From Scatophagus argus (Eukaryota; Chordata; Actinopteri; Scatophagidae), in assembly GCF_020382885.2 (NCBI RefSeq), contig NC_058499.1:3654001-3718000 (forward strand): DNA of 64,000 nt. The letters run 5' to 3'. The notes under the pieces are model-generated. The model was given only the letters and a program-made list of their open reading frames with translations, did not search any database and was not told the DNA's origin. A program made the translations under genes and the position numbers. Positions within the stretch are counted from its first letter, which is position 1. Each line of letters opens with the position of its first letter. This document shows, piece after piece, positions 32,402 through 43,113 of this stretch.

Positions 32402-33654
32402 GTTTGACTCTCTCAGTCTCTGCCTGTGGAGTCAAGTGTTTCAGCTTTCATGTGTCTGCTTCTGTCTCTTCTAGACTCCCTAGCACTCAGCTTATGGCTC
32501 CACTATTTTCATATATCTGCCTCTTGTTGTCCTGTCTCAGAGACCACTTTAAAGTGTTGCTGAAGCCTCTTGACACTGTCAGGGCCGTCCTCACGTCTGA
32601 TGTGTGTGTCTTTGTGTCTTCAGGGTTTTCACTCTGACTGCCTCAGTCAGGCTTTGCTCTGCTGCTTCTGTGGTCTGGTGTCTGTATGTATAATGCAGCT
32701 GCTAGTTGTTGCTGTCTTGAGTGTGCCTCTCTATCTCTATTTTAGGGTTCTGAGAGCATCATAGCAACAGGGACAGCTAATCCAAGCTGGTATGTCACAA
32801 CTGTCTGCTTACATGTGAGAGCCTATCTGTGAGATAGGGCAATGAGGAAGAAATTGAATACTCTATTTCTAAAGTAATATTAAAGCCCTGGGAAAGTATA
32901 TTTGAAAAACTTTTTTGGCTTTGGCCACTGGCCATGTAGTTAAAGGCAGGCCATTCAGAGAACGTAAACAGTTATTTTAAGTACCCGTTATTTATCAAAA
33001 GCAATCTTTCCCAACAGTTCATATTGCTCAAGATAACATCTAAATGTTTATACAGCTACAGTTAGTGGATTTCCTGCAGATAATTGATAATAACTTGCAT
33101 TACCAATTTCTAATTACTAACTGAATTTTTAATTTTGAAAAACTTAATTTTCTTAATCCACTAAGAGATCATGAGCAAGATAGTTAATATCATATACAGT
33201 CAATGCTTAAATGTGTTTTTTATGAGGCTACTTAATGCATGCAGTGAGCATGACAGAAACTCTGGATATGATCAGTATCACTCTGACTGCATTGGAGAAG
33301 TGAACGATCAACACTGATAACTATGTATTCCAAAATAACTCAGTCTAAAGTCGGATTGAGGGAAAGCAAAACATGTTTGAATATGTTATGTTCTGTTGAA
33401 AAAGGGTATTTCTTTGTAAAATGGATGCTCCCTTCTTGCCTGTATTGCCTATTGCCTGTCTTCTCACTGAGAAAATAAAATGAAAAACCATGTCAGGAGA
33501 AAACTAGTTGAACCTGTATGTGTGGTGGCCCAAAGTCTTCTGTTTGCAAAGGCTTTTGTCACGCTTTCTGCTTTTAAGCATACTGAGGATTAGTGGGCGA
33601 AATTTCCACCTTAGTTTACTGTTTTATTCTCCCCAGGTCTGCAATGTTTATTTT

Positions 33655-33842
33655 TATTATCTTTTGTCCGACCAGCAGTCCAAAACCCAGACTCTTCTTT
33701 TGTTATCTTAACTGACAAGGAAAAGCAGCAAATCTTTACATGTTAGAGGCTCCGACCTGCAAATGTTTTTGCTTGAAAAATGACCGAAATGATTTATTCA
33801 TTTTTAAAATAGTTGGTGATAAACTAATTGTCGCAGCTCTCT
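33655..33842 (-). repeat. Interspersed teleost repeat, family A copy
   Basis: It has 'cttttgtccgaccagcagtc', 'aaggaaaagcagcaaatctt' and an end reading 'actaattgtcgcagctctct', the reverse-complement order of the copy at 245-476. Confidence 0.6.
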
Positions 33843-34154
33843 CCTGCAAGGCAGGTGTCAGACTACAGTACATATAACTCATAGTCACTGTAGCTCTTTA
33901 TAACATGTTGCCAAGTAGTGGCACTCGCATAGTTTCCTACTCAGCATTTAGTACTATAATAAGATAGTGGAACAAGAACGTTGAGTTGGGTTGCCCAGTT
34001 AAGTCCTTGTCCTGTACCAGTGATAGCGCTGGATTTGTTCATTTAAGTGAGAGTTGTGCCGCTTGCATTACTTTAATAAGTCAATTGTGTATTGTATGAA
34101 TGTGAATGTGTCTGAGTATGCTGTGCTCATACATGCAGGTGAGTATTTACTCAC

Positions 34155-34212
34155 CTTTCCCAAAGCAGGGCGTAGACTGCTGCTTGCAGAGCGGCGTGTC
34201 CCTTCTCCTCAT
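34155..34212 (-). CDS. ampd3: Alternative first coding exon of ampd3 (distal)
   Basis: ATG at 34212 opens MRRRDTPLCKQQSTPCFGK and ends at a donor (GGGAAAG|gtgagt, phase 1). Splicing to the common exon at 30335 gives ...[13 protein letters not shown] in frame, 20 extra residues in total. The exon is basic and carries two cysteines, unlike the proximal alternative. It shares phase with the proximal exon, as mutually exclusive first exons must. I cannot see its promoter. Confidence 0.65.
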
Positions 34213-34284
34213 TTTGATCTGTATTGACCAAAGAGGGACAAAGTTCATTTTAACAGTGGAATAATCTGCAGTTCATTGCTGAAG

Positions 34285-34345
34285 TAGTGGATCGAGTTTC
34301 AAGTCCCAATTTCCCCAGGGATCAGTAAAGTATTTCTCATTCTGA
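34285..34345 (+). repeat. Short fish repeat tail
   Basis: The run 'aatttccccagggatcagta' followed by 'aagtatttctcattctg' resembles the frequent fish repeat tail 'tttcccttgggatcaataaa'. Only the 3' end is recognisable. Confidence 0.4.
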
Positions 34346-36269
34346 AGTTAAATAATTTGCCCCAAAGTGGTACAGTATGTTGACTCTGACATTTTGTACA
34401 GAGAGCCAAAATCCTGAACCACTTCCAGGTTCCAGTGAATCTCTATTTCACAAGCTTTTGTTTTTCCATATATTTTGCAATTGAAGGTTTCTTTTATCTT
34501 TTTTTTCTGAAAGCCTAAAACTGAAAAATCAAGAACCTCATAGTTATAACCAAGACCATCACACAGGATAAGACACAACACAAGTCAAAAATAGCAGCAG
34601 AATTACATGCATAAGTTACTCACACATTCAGAGTAAGAAGTGTACATTTGTTCCTATATTCAGGCTGAAATTTTTGATTCATTTGAAACTTTGAGAATGA
34701 TTAATTAACACTGAGAAAAGTCCAGTTTTTTTATGGAAAAATATTTTAGCTAAGGAATTTTTATAGCTTCTGACATTATGAAAACTGACAGACTGAGAAC
34801 ATTAAATGTTATTTCTTTTGTATCCCCTCCAAATGTTTTTGTTTGGTTTTTGCACTTAATAGAAAATATCTTAGTATTGGCCAGATCCTTTCACATTAAA
34901 AGAGTAAGATTTTAAGTCTCAAAATGGATTTTATTTTGAAACAGGATTGGGCACATCGGTCAGTGTAGTCAGTTCACTTGTTCTCCAATTGACAAAATGT
35001 CAGTTTAGTCTTCTGTACTGTGAAGGTAATTTAGAACCGATGGCTCTTAGATAGTTTTTTCTCGTTGTGTGACCTAAGAGACTAATTTGGACTTTTCAGA
35101 AATTTGATTGTTTGACCCATGCACCTTCCCGATCATACTTGGGGTTCAGAGAATTACCCACAATTCTCTCCGCTGTGATCAGGAAAAATCTGACATTGTT
35201 TAAGCGCATTAAGGAGCTGGTTTGGACAGAAGAGGTTTGCAGATAACATAGCAGGAAGCACCTTTTCTGTGTTCGTTTGTTAGGCTGTTCTATAAAAAAT
35301 GAACAACAAAACAACAAAAACATTTTTGTGAGTGGCGAGAGTAAAAGTGTTGAGAAAAGAGAAACATGGGCTGGCAGTTGGTTGAGAAAGTTTCACATTA
35401 GATGCTGGGTTTTGGAATTTCCTGTTTTTTTGTGTCAGAAGAATGTACACACAGACAAACTTGCGTGTCTGAGGCAGTATCAGTGTACAAACAACATCAA
35501 AGCGAACAGCCTTGTGTGTATTTAGGTATTCATATTTTCTTAAAATGTACACAGTGGCAGCTGAGGTAGTTTGAGGGTTAAGAAGGTTTACTAATGTGCT
35601 GTAGTCTGTGCTTTAAGATTTAGTGGAGATCTGCTTGTCTCAGCCTTGAAATGAGTAATTTCTGATTGTAGGATGTCACAGATGTAAGATAAAAGAACAT
35701 AAAGATAACTGAAGAGACAAGGCAAGTAAAGTCTTGATGCTGCATTTCTCTGACGACAGCAACAGCCAATCTAATGAATAATTGTAGAAGACCATACAAA
35801 CAGTCTCAGGCTACTCTGTTCGTGTATACAAATGAAATTCTCTTTGAAAGGCATGTTTAGACTTGTTGTGTTTGTGTGGAAATACCTTCACAGCTTGTTC
35901 TGGACTACGAAATAATAATAACATATGACAAATGACCAAAGATTAATATGGCAACCAACGTTACAGCCCTGTGAACTGTATCATAATCTGAACTGTGCTG
36001 TTCAACTGACTGTATGGCTGTTTACTGTCAGTATTTTTACTGGCATAAGTGACACAGCTGTTACAAGATGCTTCCTTGTTTTTTTATTGTGTGGTCACCA
36101 AGATAAGAGAAGATACTATACTTCCCTTTGAGCGACATTTTTGGTTTGTAACCGTTTCATACATTTACTTTTGTCCTCTGTTGCAGTCATAGTGTATTTA
36201 GTTTCATTTGAATTAGTCAGTTACTGTCCATTGATCCACATCAACACATTTTTAAGCATGCTGTGAATG

Positions 36270-36860
36270 GCACTGTTTTTCAGTGGGCAGGTCTGTACAG
36301 ACCACAATATCTGAACAACTATTAGATGGGTTGCCTTGAAATTTTGTACAGATATCTTTGGTGCCCAGAGGATGAATCCTATTGACTGCCTTTGCCATGA
36401 GGATCGCATTTGTGGTTTTGAGTGGAATGTCTGTGACTATAACTAATATTTGTGTGTATAACTTTTGGATTGTCTGTTGATTACCATGACATTTAGTACA
36501 CACATTCATGCCACATTCAGGATGGATTAGGTTTCCTCTTGCACCACCATAAGGTTATTTTTTAAAATTTGTTCAACACTTTCAGAATTCATGAGATTCT
36601 CTATCATTCTCGCTTGTGTTTTTAGTACTAATAAATCAAAATGCTAAGCCAAGATGGTGAACATGTTAAACATAAGTCTAGTTAGTCCCGCCCAGCTCTG
36701 GTTTAAGCACCACCCACTTCCAATTTAAACCTCACCTATTGAAAGTACAACTATGGAGAAATTATTTGACTGAACAGATTCATGTTGTACTCGCTCATAT
36801 CCAGTGTTAGCATGCTAAGCTTAGCATGAGGCTCAAAACACCACTTACTGCCACTATGTT
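36270..36860 (+). repeat. Interspersed teleost repeat, family B, longest copy
   Basis: Ordered phrases include 'ttagatgggttgccttgaaa', 'ttttgtacagatatctttgg', 'tgcccagaggatgaatccta', 'tttgtggttttgagtggaat', 'ccaagatggtgaacatgtta' and 'gttagcatgctaagcttagc'. This is a widespread fish repeat of several hundred bases. There is no coding capacity. Confidence 0.65.
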
Positions 36861-37159
36861 GCAGTGAACAGTATAATAATAAAAAATAACTGACTGTACA
36901 TGTCCAGGTGGTTCTCACTCTTGTACGGATTCAGCATGCTTGTATATTCTTTTACTCTAAAGAAACAGAGGTGCTCTGCCTTTCTTTGTAATTCTTTTAG
37001 AATACAAATCTATAAATGTATAATATATAATATACACAAATATTTTTCTCCCAACAAAAGGCAATTACAAGCAGCCATAAGTAGAAACTATATTCTGATA
37101 GTAGAAAGTGTAGTGGAATATTCAAGTGTGTCATCAAAGAAATAGATGCCTCCATTTGT

Positions 37160-37198
37160 ACCTGTGGGAGGGTCTGCAGTGGTCTGGCTTGTCTTTGG
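37160..37198 (-). other. Candidate 39-nt non-coding exon, possibly ampd3 5' region
   Basis: On the minus strand an acceptor (tgtccacacag) and a donor (CCCACAG|gtacaa) flank 39 nt. Because the stretch lies between adm and ampd3 on the ampd3 strand, it could be an upstream ampd3 exon, but splice signals this short occur by chance. Confidence 0.2.
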
Positions 37199-37679
37199 GA
37201 CTGTGTGGACACAAGAAGAATACACCTGCACAAACATGAGTAGAATATAACATAACAACTCCACAGAAGTAGGGCTGTGGCTGAGAAATAAAAACTCAGT
37301 ATCTTCTTGATGTGACTCAGCAGTGTTAAACACAGTGCAACTTTACCGCTTCATTTTTCTGTCTCCGACATGAAATAACTACAAAATATTCAAGTCCTGC
37401 TATCATAATACATCTAGAGGCTTTCCAAGATGGAAAAAAATAATAAAGCACTGAAAATGATCTGTTTGTCAGAAATTTGAGTCTTTAGAATATTTGATGT
37501 GTATTTACCTCCAAAACAAATACAGCTATGGCATTTCAGTTAACAGATAATGCCACACAAAGTAGGGCATGAGCCAGGAAGAATGCAAGAGCAGTGATGA
37601 AAATGATAAGATATGACAAGAAATCGAAGGGATACAGAAGCGCGAAGCGTACATAACTCGTTGTTGAGAAGGCGGTGTA

Positions 37680-37830
37680 CTTACTGTTTGCAGAGCTGTG
37701 CACAATGTTGACACCTCTTGGGACTGCAGAGACCCTTATTAGGCGTCAGCAGACAAGACTCAGAGCAGCAGCTTCCAGCATGCGGAGACACAGTTGGTTT
37801 CCTCTCTCACTGCCAGTCTGAACAAGTGTA
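37680..37830 (-). other. Candidate upstream non-coding first exon on the ampd3 strand
   Basis: A strong donor (GCAAACA|gtaagtac) ends a minus-strand stretch that starts around 37830. The only ATG inside opens an 11-codon frame (MLEAAALSL...), so the exon would be 5' untranslated. It may mark another ampd3 promoter. The 5' border is a guess. Confidence 0.3.
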
Positions 37831-40800
37831 ACGGGTGTACAGTGTAAAGTGAAAAGTTCACTGCACTCAAAATAGGTTTGAGGAAGTGATTTGCTTCACT
37901 GTCGCTCATTGTGGTAGAGGACATGCTGGAGGAAGCTGGTATACATACCGCTCACTTTTTCAATAGCATGCAAACTATGCATAGGCCACAGTCCACTTGG
38001 TTTGTTTACGATGTATGTGCAGTTCATTGTGCTGGCAAAAAAGAGACCATTATTACTTTCCTTAAATTTGTTTTATCAACATTACTGTCAATGCAGTGAA
38101 CGCTAATAAACATAAATGGTGCGCATTTGTCAGCTATCTACAGTATTCTGCCCATGCTGGGGCTTAGGTGGTTGCAGAGTGGTGGAGTAAGGCTTACAGC
38201 ACCACCATCTGGACAGTAAAGGAAAATCTTCTATCCATCTCGTGACCTCTGGATGGCTGGATCAGGGTATTCATTCTGTGTAGTTGTGCCTTAACATGTC
38301 CATTGTTAGAATCTTTCTTAAAAATGAATAATTAATATTAGGGTACGGTACTTTATATGATGTTTCAATAAGACATTGCTACAGTTAAATTATACTGAGG
38401 CCAACCTGTACATATTTATTAGCCACCATACAACTTCAGGTAATCATGTAGCTAAGCATTGCTAGATCATTTTTCGTGTGAATAGGCTACATCTATTAAT
38501 GTAATGAACACAGTTTCTAAAATACCTCAAACCTAGTTTGACATTTCATGTTACTGATGTATGTATGTTACGAAATGTACACTGATACAGATGTATTTGC
38601 AATAAGCTCATATCAGCTGATGTAGTCCATTTATCAGTCCATGTCTGATTATGAGTGGGAGATGTCAGGAATTTCTGAGGTCTCCAGTATGTCCCACTTG
38701 GCAGAAAGAACTAAGTGTTGAATGATGTTGAAATGTTACTGCATTAAATGGTACCTTGTAGATTTCTGTTTAAGCTAAACCGTTGATCCAAAAAGTGCAG
38801 GACATGACATTACAAAAAGTGACACTGCAGTTGTGTTTTATGGATGGACTTTAAAATGACTCTTTATTTTGATTTCCTTTGCAAACAAACATTTACATAG
38901 TCAAACCATTGATTTTATATAATAATCTATCAATTCCAATGGGAGAGGTTTTAATGTTTCAGTGAAAATCACCAGATTTATGTTGAAATTGTTTGTAATT
39001 TCAGGACAGTGTGACCACTCTGCATCCTATCAGTGGAGGTCAAATTCCACAGTGATTAATATCTCTATTTAGTCCTCGTTTGAGTGTTCCTGGTTTGAAG
39101 AGGAGCACACTGCTTCTCTCTGTACATTCATCAAAACTTGGATTGTCTTGCCAAAAGATAATTCATTTTGTTAAAATGCTGTGGTTACCCAATTTTAGGA
39201 ACATGTTGACCCAAGACCAATTTAATTTCCGTACATGTGTTTCTTTGAGAGAGTGCAGCTGATAAACCATGTATTATTTTTAGAATGGAATGCACACCAG
39301 TGGTTCATGTATTCTGGACTTAATAAGACTCACACATACCATCACAAAACAGACGAGGAACATATACTGTGTTTTCTGTGAGCCTCATAAACTAGTACAC
39401 GCATGCACAAGCAGAATATTTGACGTTAGGTACATTAGGTCACTGAATAATGTCAAACTCGCTTCAAGTTGATGCATTCATTCATTTATTTCAAAAACAA
39501 AGCCACAGCCAGCTGAAAGCTATTACAGTTTCTGCCATGTTCACCACAACGAGACACAAATCATGTTATATAATACTGTGTCAAGTAATTTCAGCTGAAT
39601 TATGAGTACATTTGGATTTATTACATTCAAATAATGAAGCAGATAAATTTCAAACTAAGGCTTTAAAGATGAAACATTTGGCATAACCACGGTACGTGCT
39701 TTGTTGAAGCTGCATGGATTTTGAAACAGTTTGGCCTCTGTTTGTTACATGTTGCCTACTGTAAAGCTAGATGGCAGCACAGCACTTTTATTAGCCATCA
39801 TAGCAAGGCTCTTCATCACTTTCTCAAGAGTGGCCAAAAAATGGGTCTACTTTGCAATTGCTTTTAAGTTGCCATGTTTGACTTTCACCATCCAAATATA
39901 TTGTTATGAAAGATCTAAAACATTTCTGCTGTGACTAATTTCCATTAAGGTGTAATCACCACAATCATGTCTTGAGCCTTGGTTTAAAACACAGCTGTTT
40001 AGGTGTGGGAAATATGATGACTTCACGGTGAAGGTGATATTTAAAGTTTGCTTACTTCTGTTTGCAAACTTCACATAATCTCATTGACTAGCAGATCTAC
40101 GCTACACAAACATATCAATAAAGTGATATAGATGGCTATGTTGTTTAGAAGAATTACTTTACGTGGATCTTCCTTGAATGACGTATTGTAAATAATGCAA
40201 CATAATTTATAGCAAGTGCCGAAAAAGAACAATCTTTAATGCATTCTCCGGTTTTAATGTTGAAGATTGAGAAATTCATAGGTTATTTCAAGTCTAAATT
40301 ATCTACAGGGCATTTCAAATTTGTGGGGGAAAAAAAGATCACAATTGCCATGAATCGTGAATGCGATTAAATAGATATTATTACTTTTTGGTCAAATCGC
40401 CCCACTTAATTCACATGAAGAATACAGGACAAGATAACTATTTACACAGTTAAGATGCATACTTCATTGAAGTTAAAATCCAAAAAAGAGATGTTTAATA
40501 TGTATTTTGGCTGTATAAAAAATATAGCTGTATTATATGCTTAAATATAAAGTAGCTTTATATATCCTATATACTGTACAAGCTGATAGTAACATGTTTG
40601 CAATGAGTACATATTGTATAAATTGCACTTCACAAGCAGTTCAATACATTCAGTTCACTTGTGAAAGGGTCCTGCTTGTTGCAGTTGGGGGTCCAGTAAT
40701 GTCAGTTTCTTGACCGTCGTGGCCTTGGTTCCTCATCAAGTTCATGGGCATGTCAGAGAAGTTTGCCAGGGATTATCTTCTGTCTCAGCTGCCAAGCTCA

Positions 40801-41120
40801 CTTTGAAAGCTGAAGAAGAGACAGACATTCTTGTGAAGTCGCGCAGGTCTGACTTGAATTCATCCACAAATCACACACTTGTTTGGACACACTGAAACCT
40901 TCACCTAAGCATGTACCAACAGTATCTGTTATTGGAATCTCGCCTTCATCCAGAGTGACCTGAGCAAATCTTCCTCTGAAGGACTGTACAGATGTGGCGG
41001 CCGTTCTTTCTGCATATCTAGTTGTAAATCTCTGGAATAAAACCTCTGAGGGGACTTATCTTCATCTGCTGTGAGCAGATAACCCCAATAAGGATTCTCC
41101 TTTGCCTTTCCATTCCTGTC
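37831..41120. other. adm-ampd3 intergenic region and adm 3' untranslated region
   Basis: No supportable coding gene. The right-hand part should be the adm 3' untranslated region: on the adm strand ATTAAA occurs at 40240-40235 (about 0.9 kb from the stop) and AATAAA at 39490-39485 (about 1.6 kb). Several ATTTA pentamers (TAAAT on the plus strand, near 40370 and 40543) fit an unstable mRNA, as known for mammalian adrenomedullin. Confidence 0.4.
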
Positions 41121-42568
41121 TTAGGCGACTGTGCGTGTGCTTTTGTGTCTGCAGAGTCTCTGACCAGCTTCAGGGCTCCCGCTTTGTCTTCCTGTCTGGA
41201 GGGCAAGCTGAGTGACATCCTGGAGTGAGCGACGACGGCGTCCGTAGCCATTGGAACCGATCTTTGTCTCAGGGGCATTGGACTGTTTTTGCCTGTTGTT
41301 AATCTGATGCAGTCGGTAGAGCAGGTCATGGTACGCACATGTGACTAGGACGCAGCCGGATGATTTGGATGATGCTGACCTCCTGGGTCTGATATTTAGC
41401 CCAAAGCTGGGAAAGGAAAAGAAATATTTATGCTCTATTTTCAGGCTTTCCATGGTTGTTAAATCTGACCTGGCAGTAGATTTTGATGTGTTTGAAAGCC
41501 AAATTGTCATCAAGATTTATGTGAATTCATGTAAGCTTTTCTATGGGATATCCAGTCTCAGTATCCACTCTCATATCTATCCTTTATCTGACATTTCATT
41601 TAGAATTCATATGGAATGTAAGAATCTGTAATATCAGAGAGCATCTGCAGATCCTCCAATCATTTAAAAGATGCAGTTCTTTGGTTGTCTCCTGGTAGTT
41701 TTGAGACATACTGTTGAACCGAGCTGGTTCCATCTTTTATTGCGTTTCGTACTCTTTTCTCTCTATGTATGTCATAAATGCCCTCAAAATGCAGTTTTTC
41801 ATTCATTGTTACCTTGATGGAGGTGAGACAGTTATTGTATGCCCGTGCTGCTGTGATCCAACATGGGTGTCAGAGTAGCAGTCATTGACTGTCAATAAGC
41901 TGCTTTGCAGGTCCCTCTTCGTACGGCTCTGCAGCCATACTCTGAACCTGTGACAGGAAACAGAAGAGGTTGTGACAGTAGAAGCTGACACTGATTAAGA
42001 GACTTTATGATCAGTATCAGTGTATGACACAGCCTCACACATCCAAAATATGACAACCTTTGGTGCCAGTGCAACTTAAGGTGTAAAGAATTTTATTAGA
42101 TGAATTAGCAAAGTCATGATGCTTTACTTTTAGATTCCAAAACAGTCAGTGCCAATACTGATATATCAGTCTAATGAGGAACAAGAAATTGCAGCACAGA
42201 GAGATATCTTTAGGTAGTTACACATGTTTTTAACTTTTAAGTATCTTTTAAGTATCAGTCGATCCTCAGAAAAACTGAAATTTTCTGACTTTACTGGAAT
42301 ATTTTCTTCATTTGTTTTTATTTACTGACAGACATAACTTCATATAAATATCTTGTGGTGTTGAGAGCAAGCACCAGCTTTGAGTGCTCAAGGACAAAAG
42401 AATGAGGCTTTTTCTTGAGAATGAACACAATGTTCTCACAGTGCTTGTAGATCAGGCAGCTCACCTTTTTTTCAGACTGGTGTTGAGCTCTCCTGTGGCA
42501 CCTTTTACCAGTGGCAGGACACTGGTGAAAACACAGCAGCAGATGACAGTGTGCAGGGCTAATCTCAT
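41121..42568 (-). CDS. adm: Adrenomedullin prepropeptide
   Basis: Three coding exons in reading order: 42568-42465, 41947-41813 and 41406-41121, GT/AG borders, phases 2 and 2, 174 aa. A hydrophobic signal peptide (MRLALHTVICCCVFTSVLPL, about 1-24) sends the precursor to the secretory pathway. Residues about 34-45 (KRFRVWLQSRTKR) occupy the PAMP position. The mature hormone is predicted at 90-134: released after the basic site RPRR, with a disulfide ring Cys98-Cys103, the LYRLHQ helix region, and the C-terminal block APETKIGSNGY. Gly135 donates the amide to Tyr134, followed by RRRR for cleavage. In vertebrates the peptide signals through CALCRL/RAMP receptors and relaxes vessels. Odd point: the ring reads CVLVTC where family members have Gly before Thr. 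Teleosts keep two ADM-type paralogues (adm1, adm4); I cannot tell which this is. Neighbours ampd3 and swap70 support ADM rather than ADM2. Confidence 0.95.
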
Positions 42569-42956
42569 TTTGGCTGGGAGCTGTCAAAAGATAACGAAAT
42601 AACATTCAGGAGGTTAGCTCTGCACTGCTGCCACAACTGGTGATTGATTACTTAAAGACGGCATTTAATAGCCTTTGTAGCTGCACAACAGGGTGGTGAA
42701 GAATCACAGTCTGTTGGTTTGTTAGTTACAGCATTAATTGATGTTTAAGGCAGGTTAATGTTGAAACATCCAGTCATCAGTACACCCTAAATCACTGAAT
42801 AAAAACTCAAATCTATACTCAAGCCCTAGTCCTCCAAGCTTCTATATCACATCTGACAAGGCATCAATTTACATTCTTAAATACCTCAGGAATCGTTCAG
42901 CAATCTTTTAAACATAGTCCAAAACATAAATTAAAATTGTGGAAAAAGTGACTTAC

Positions 42957-43080
42957 CTCAGGGTATGTCTATCAAGTGATGAAGAGAATTTATGATGCAC
43001 ATCCAAGTGTGTTGTGTACTGCTGAGCAGAGTTAGGTGTTGCTTCTAAGGCTACAAAGAATTTACCATGAGTTGAAGTCT
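42957..43080 (-). other. adm: Non-coding first exon of adm (5' end approximate)
   Basis: The exon ends at a strong donor (CCTGAG|gtaagt, 42957/42956). Its start is placed about 28 bp downstream of the TATA box. The next exon begins at 42580 after the acceptor (cttttgacag), 12 nt before the start codon. This four-exon layout with an untranslated first exon is that of vertebrate ADM genes. Confidence 0.75.
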
Positions 43081-43107
43081 GAAGTTTACACTGCTAACAT
43101 GAGAGGC

Positions 43108-43113
43108 TTTATA
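43108..43113 (-). promoter_or_regulatory. adm: TATA box of adm
   Basis: Reads TATAAA on the minus strand within ccctcTATAAAgcctc, preceded by a run of CCCT units. It sits about 150 bp before the first-exon donor, as in mammalian ADM, which also has a TATA promoter. Confidence 0.75.

Larger units (their letters stand above)
30336..34154. other. Long ampd3 5' intron region
   Basis: Apart from the alternative exon at 32380-32401 and a family A repeat (33655-33842), I see no other supportable exon. It should contain the promoter of the proximal alternative exon, upstream of 32401 on the minus strand. Confidence 0.5.

Noticed and set aside
32404..32764. Overlapping plus-strand frames rich in Ser, Cys and Leu
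   Set aside because: No family resemblance and no splice context; they lie opposite the 5' side of the ampd3 alternative exon and probably only reflect T-rich sequence.
41341..41631. 96-codon plus-strand frame
   Set aside because: It overlaps the adm hormone exon in antisense and is explained by it.
42318..42605. Minus-strand 95-codon frame across the adm signal-peptide exon
   Set aside because: It is in a different frame from the true ATG at 42568, whose product has a clear signal peptide and joins the next adm exon in phase.
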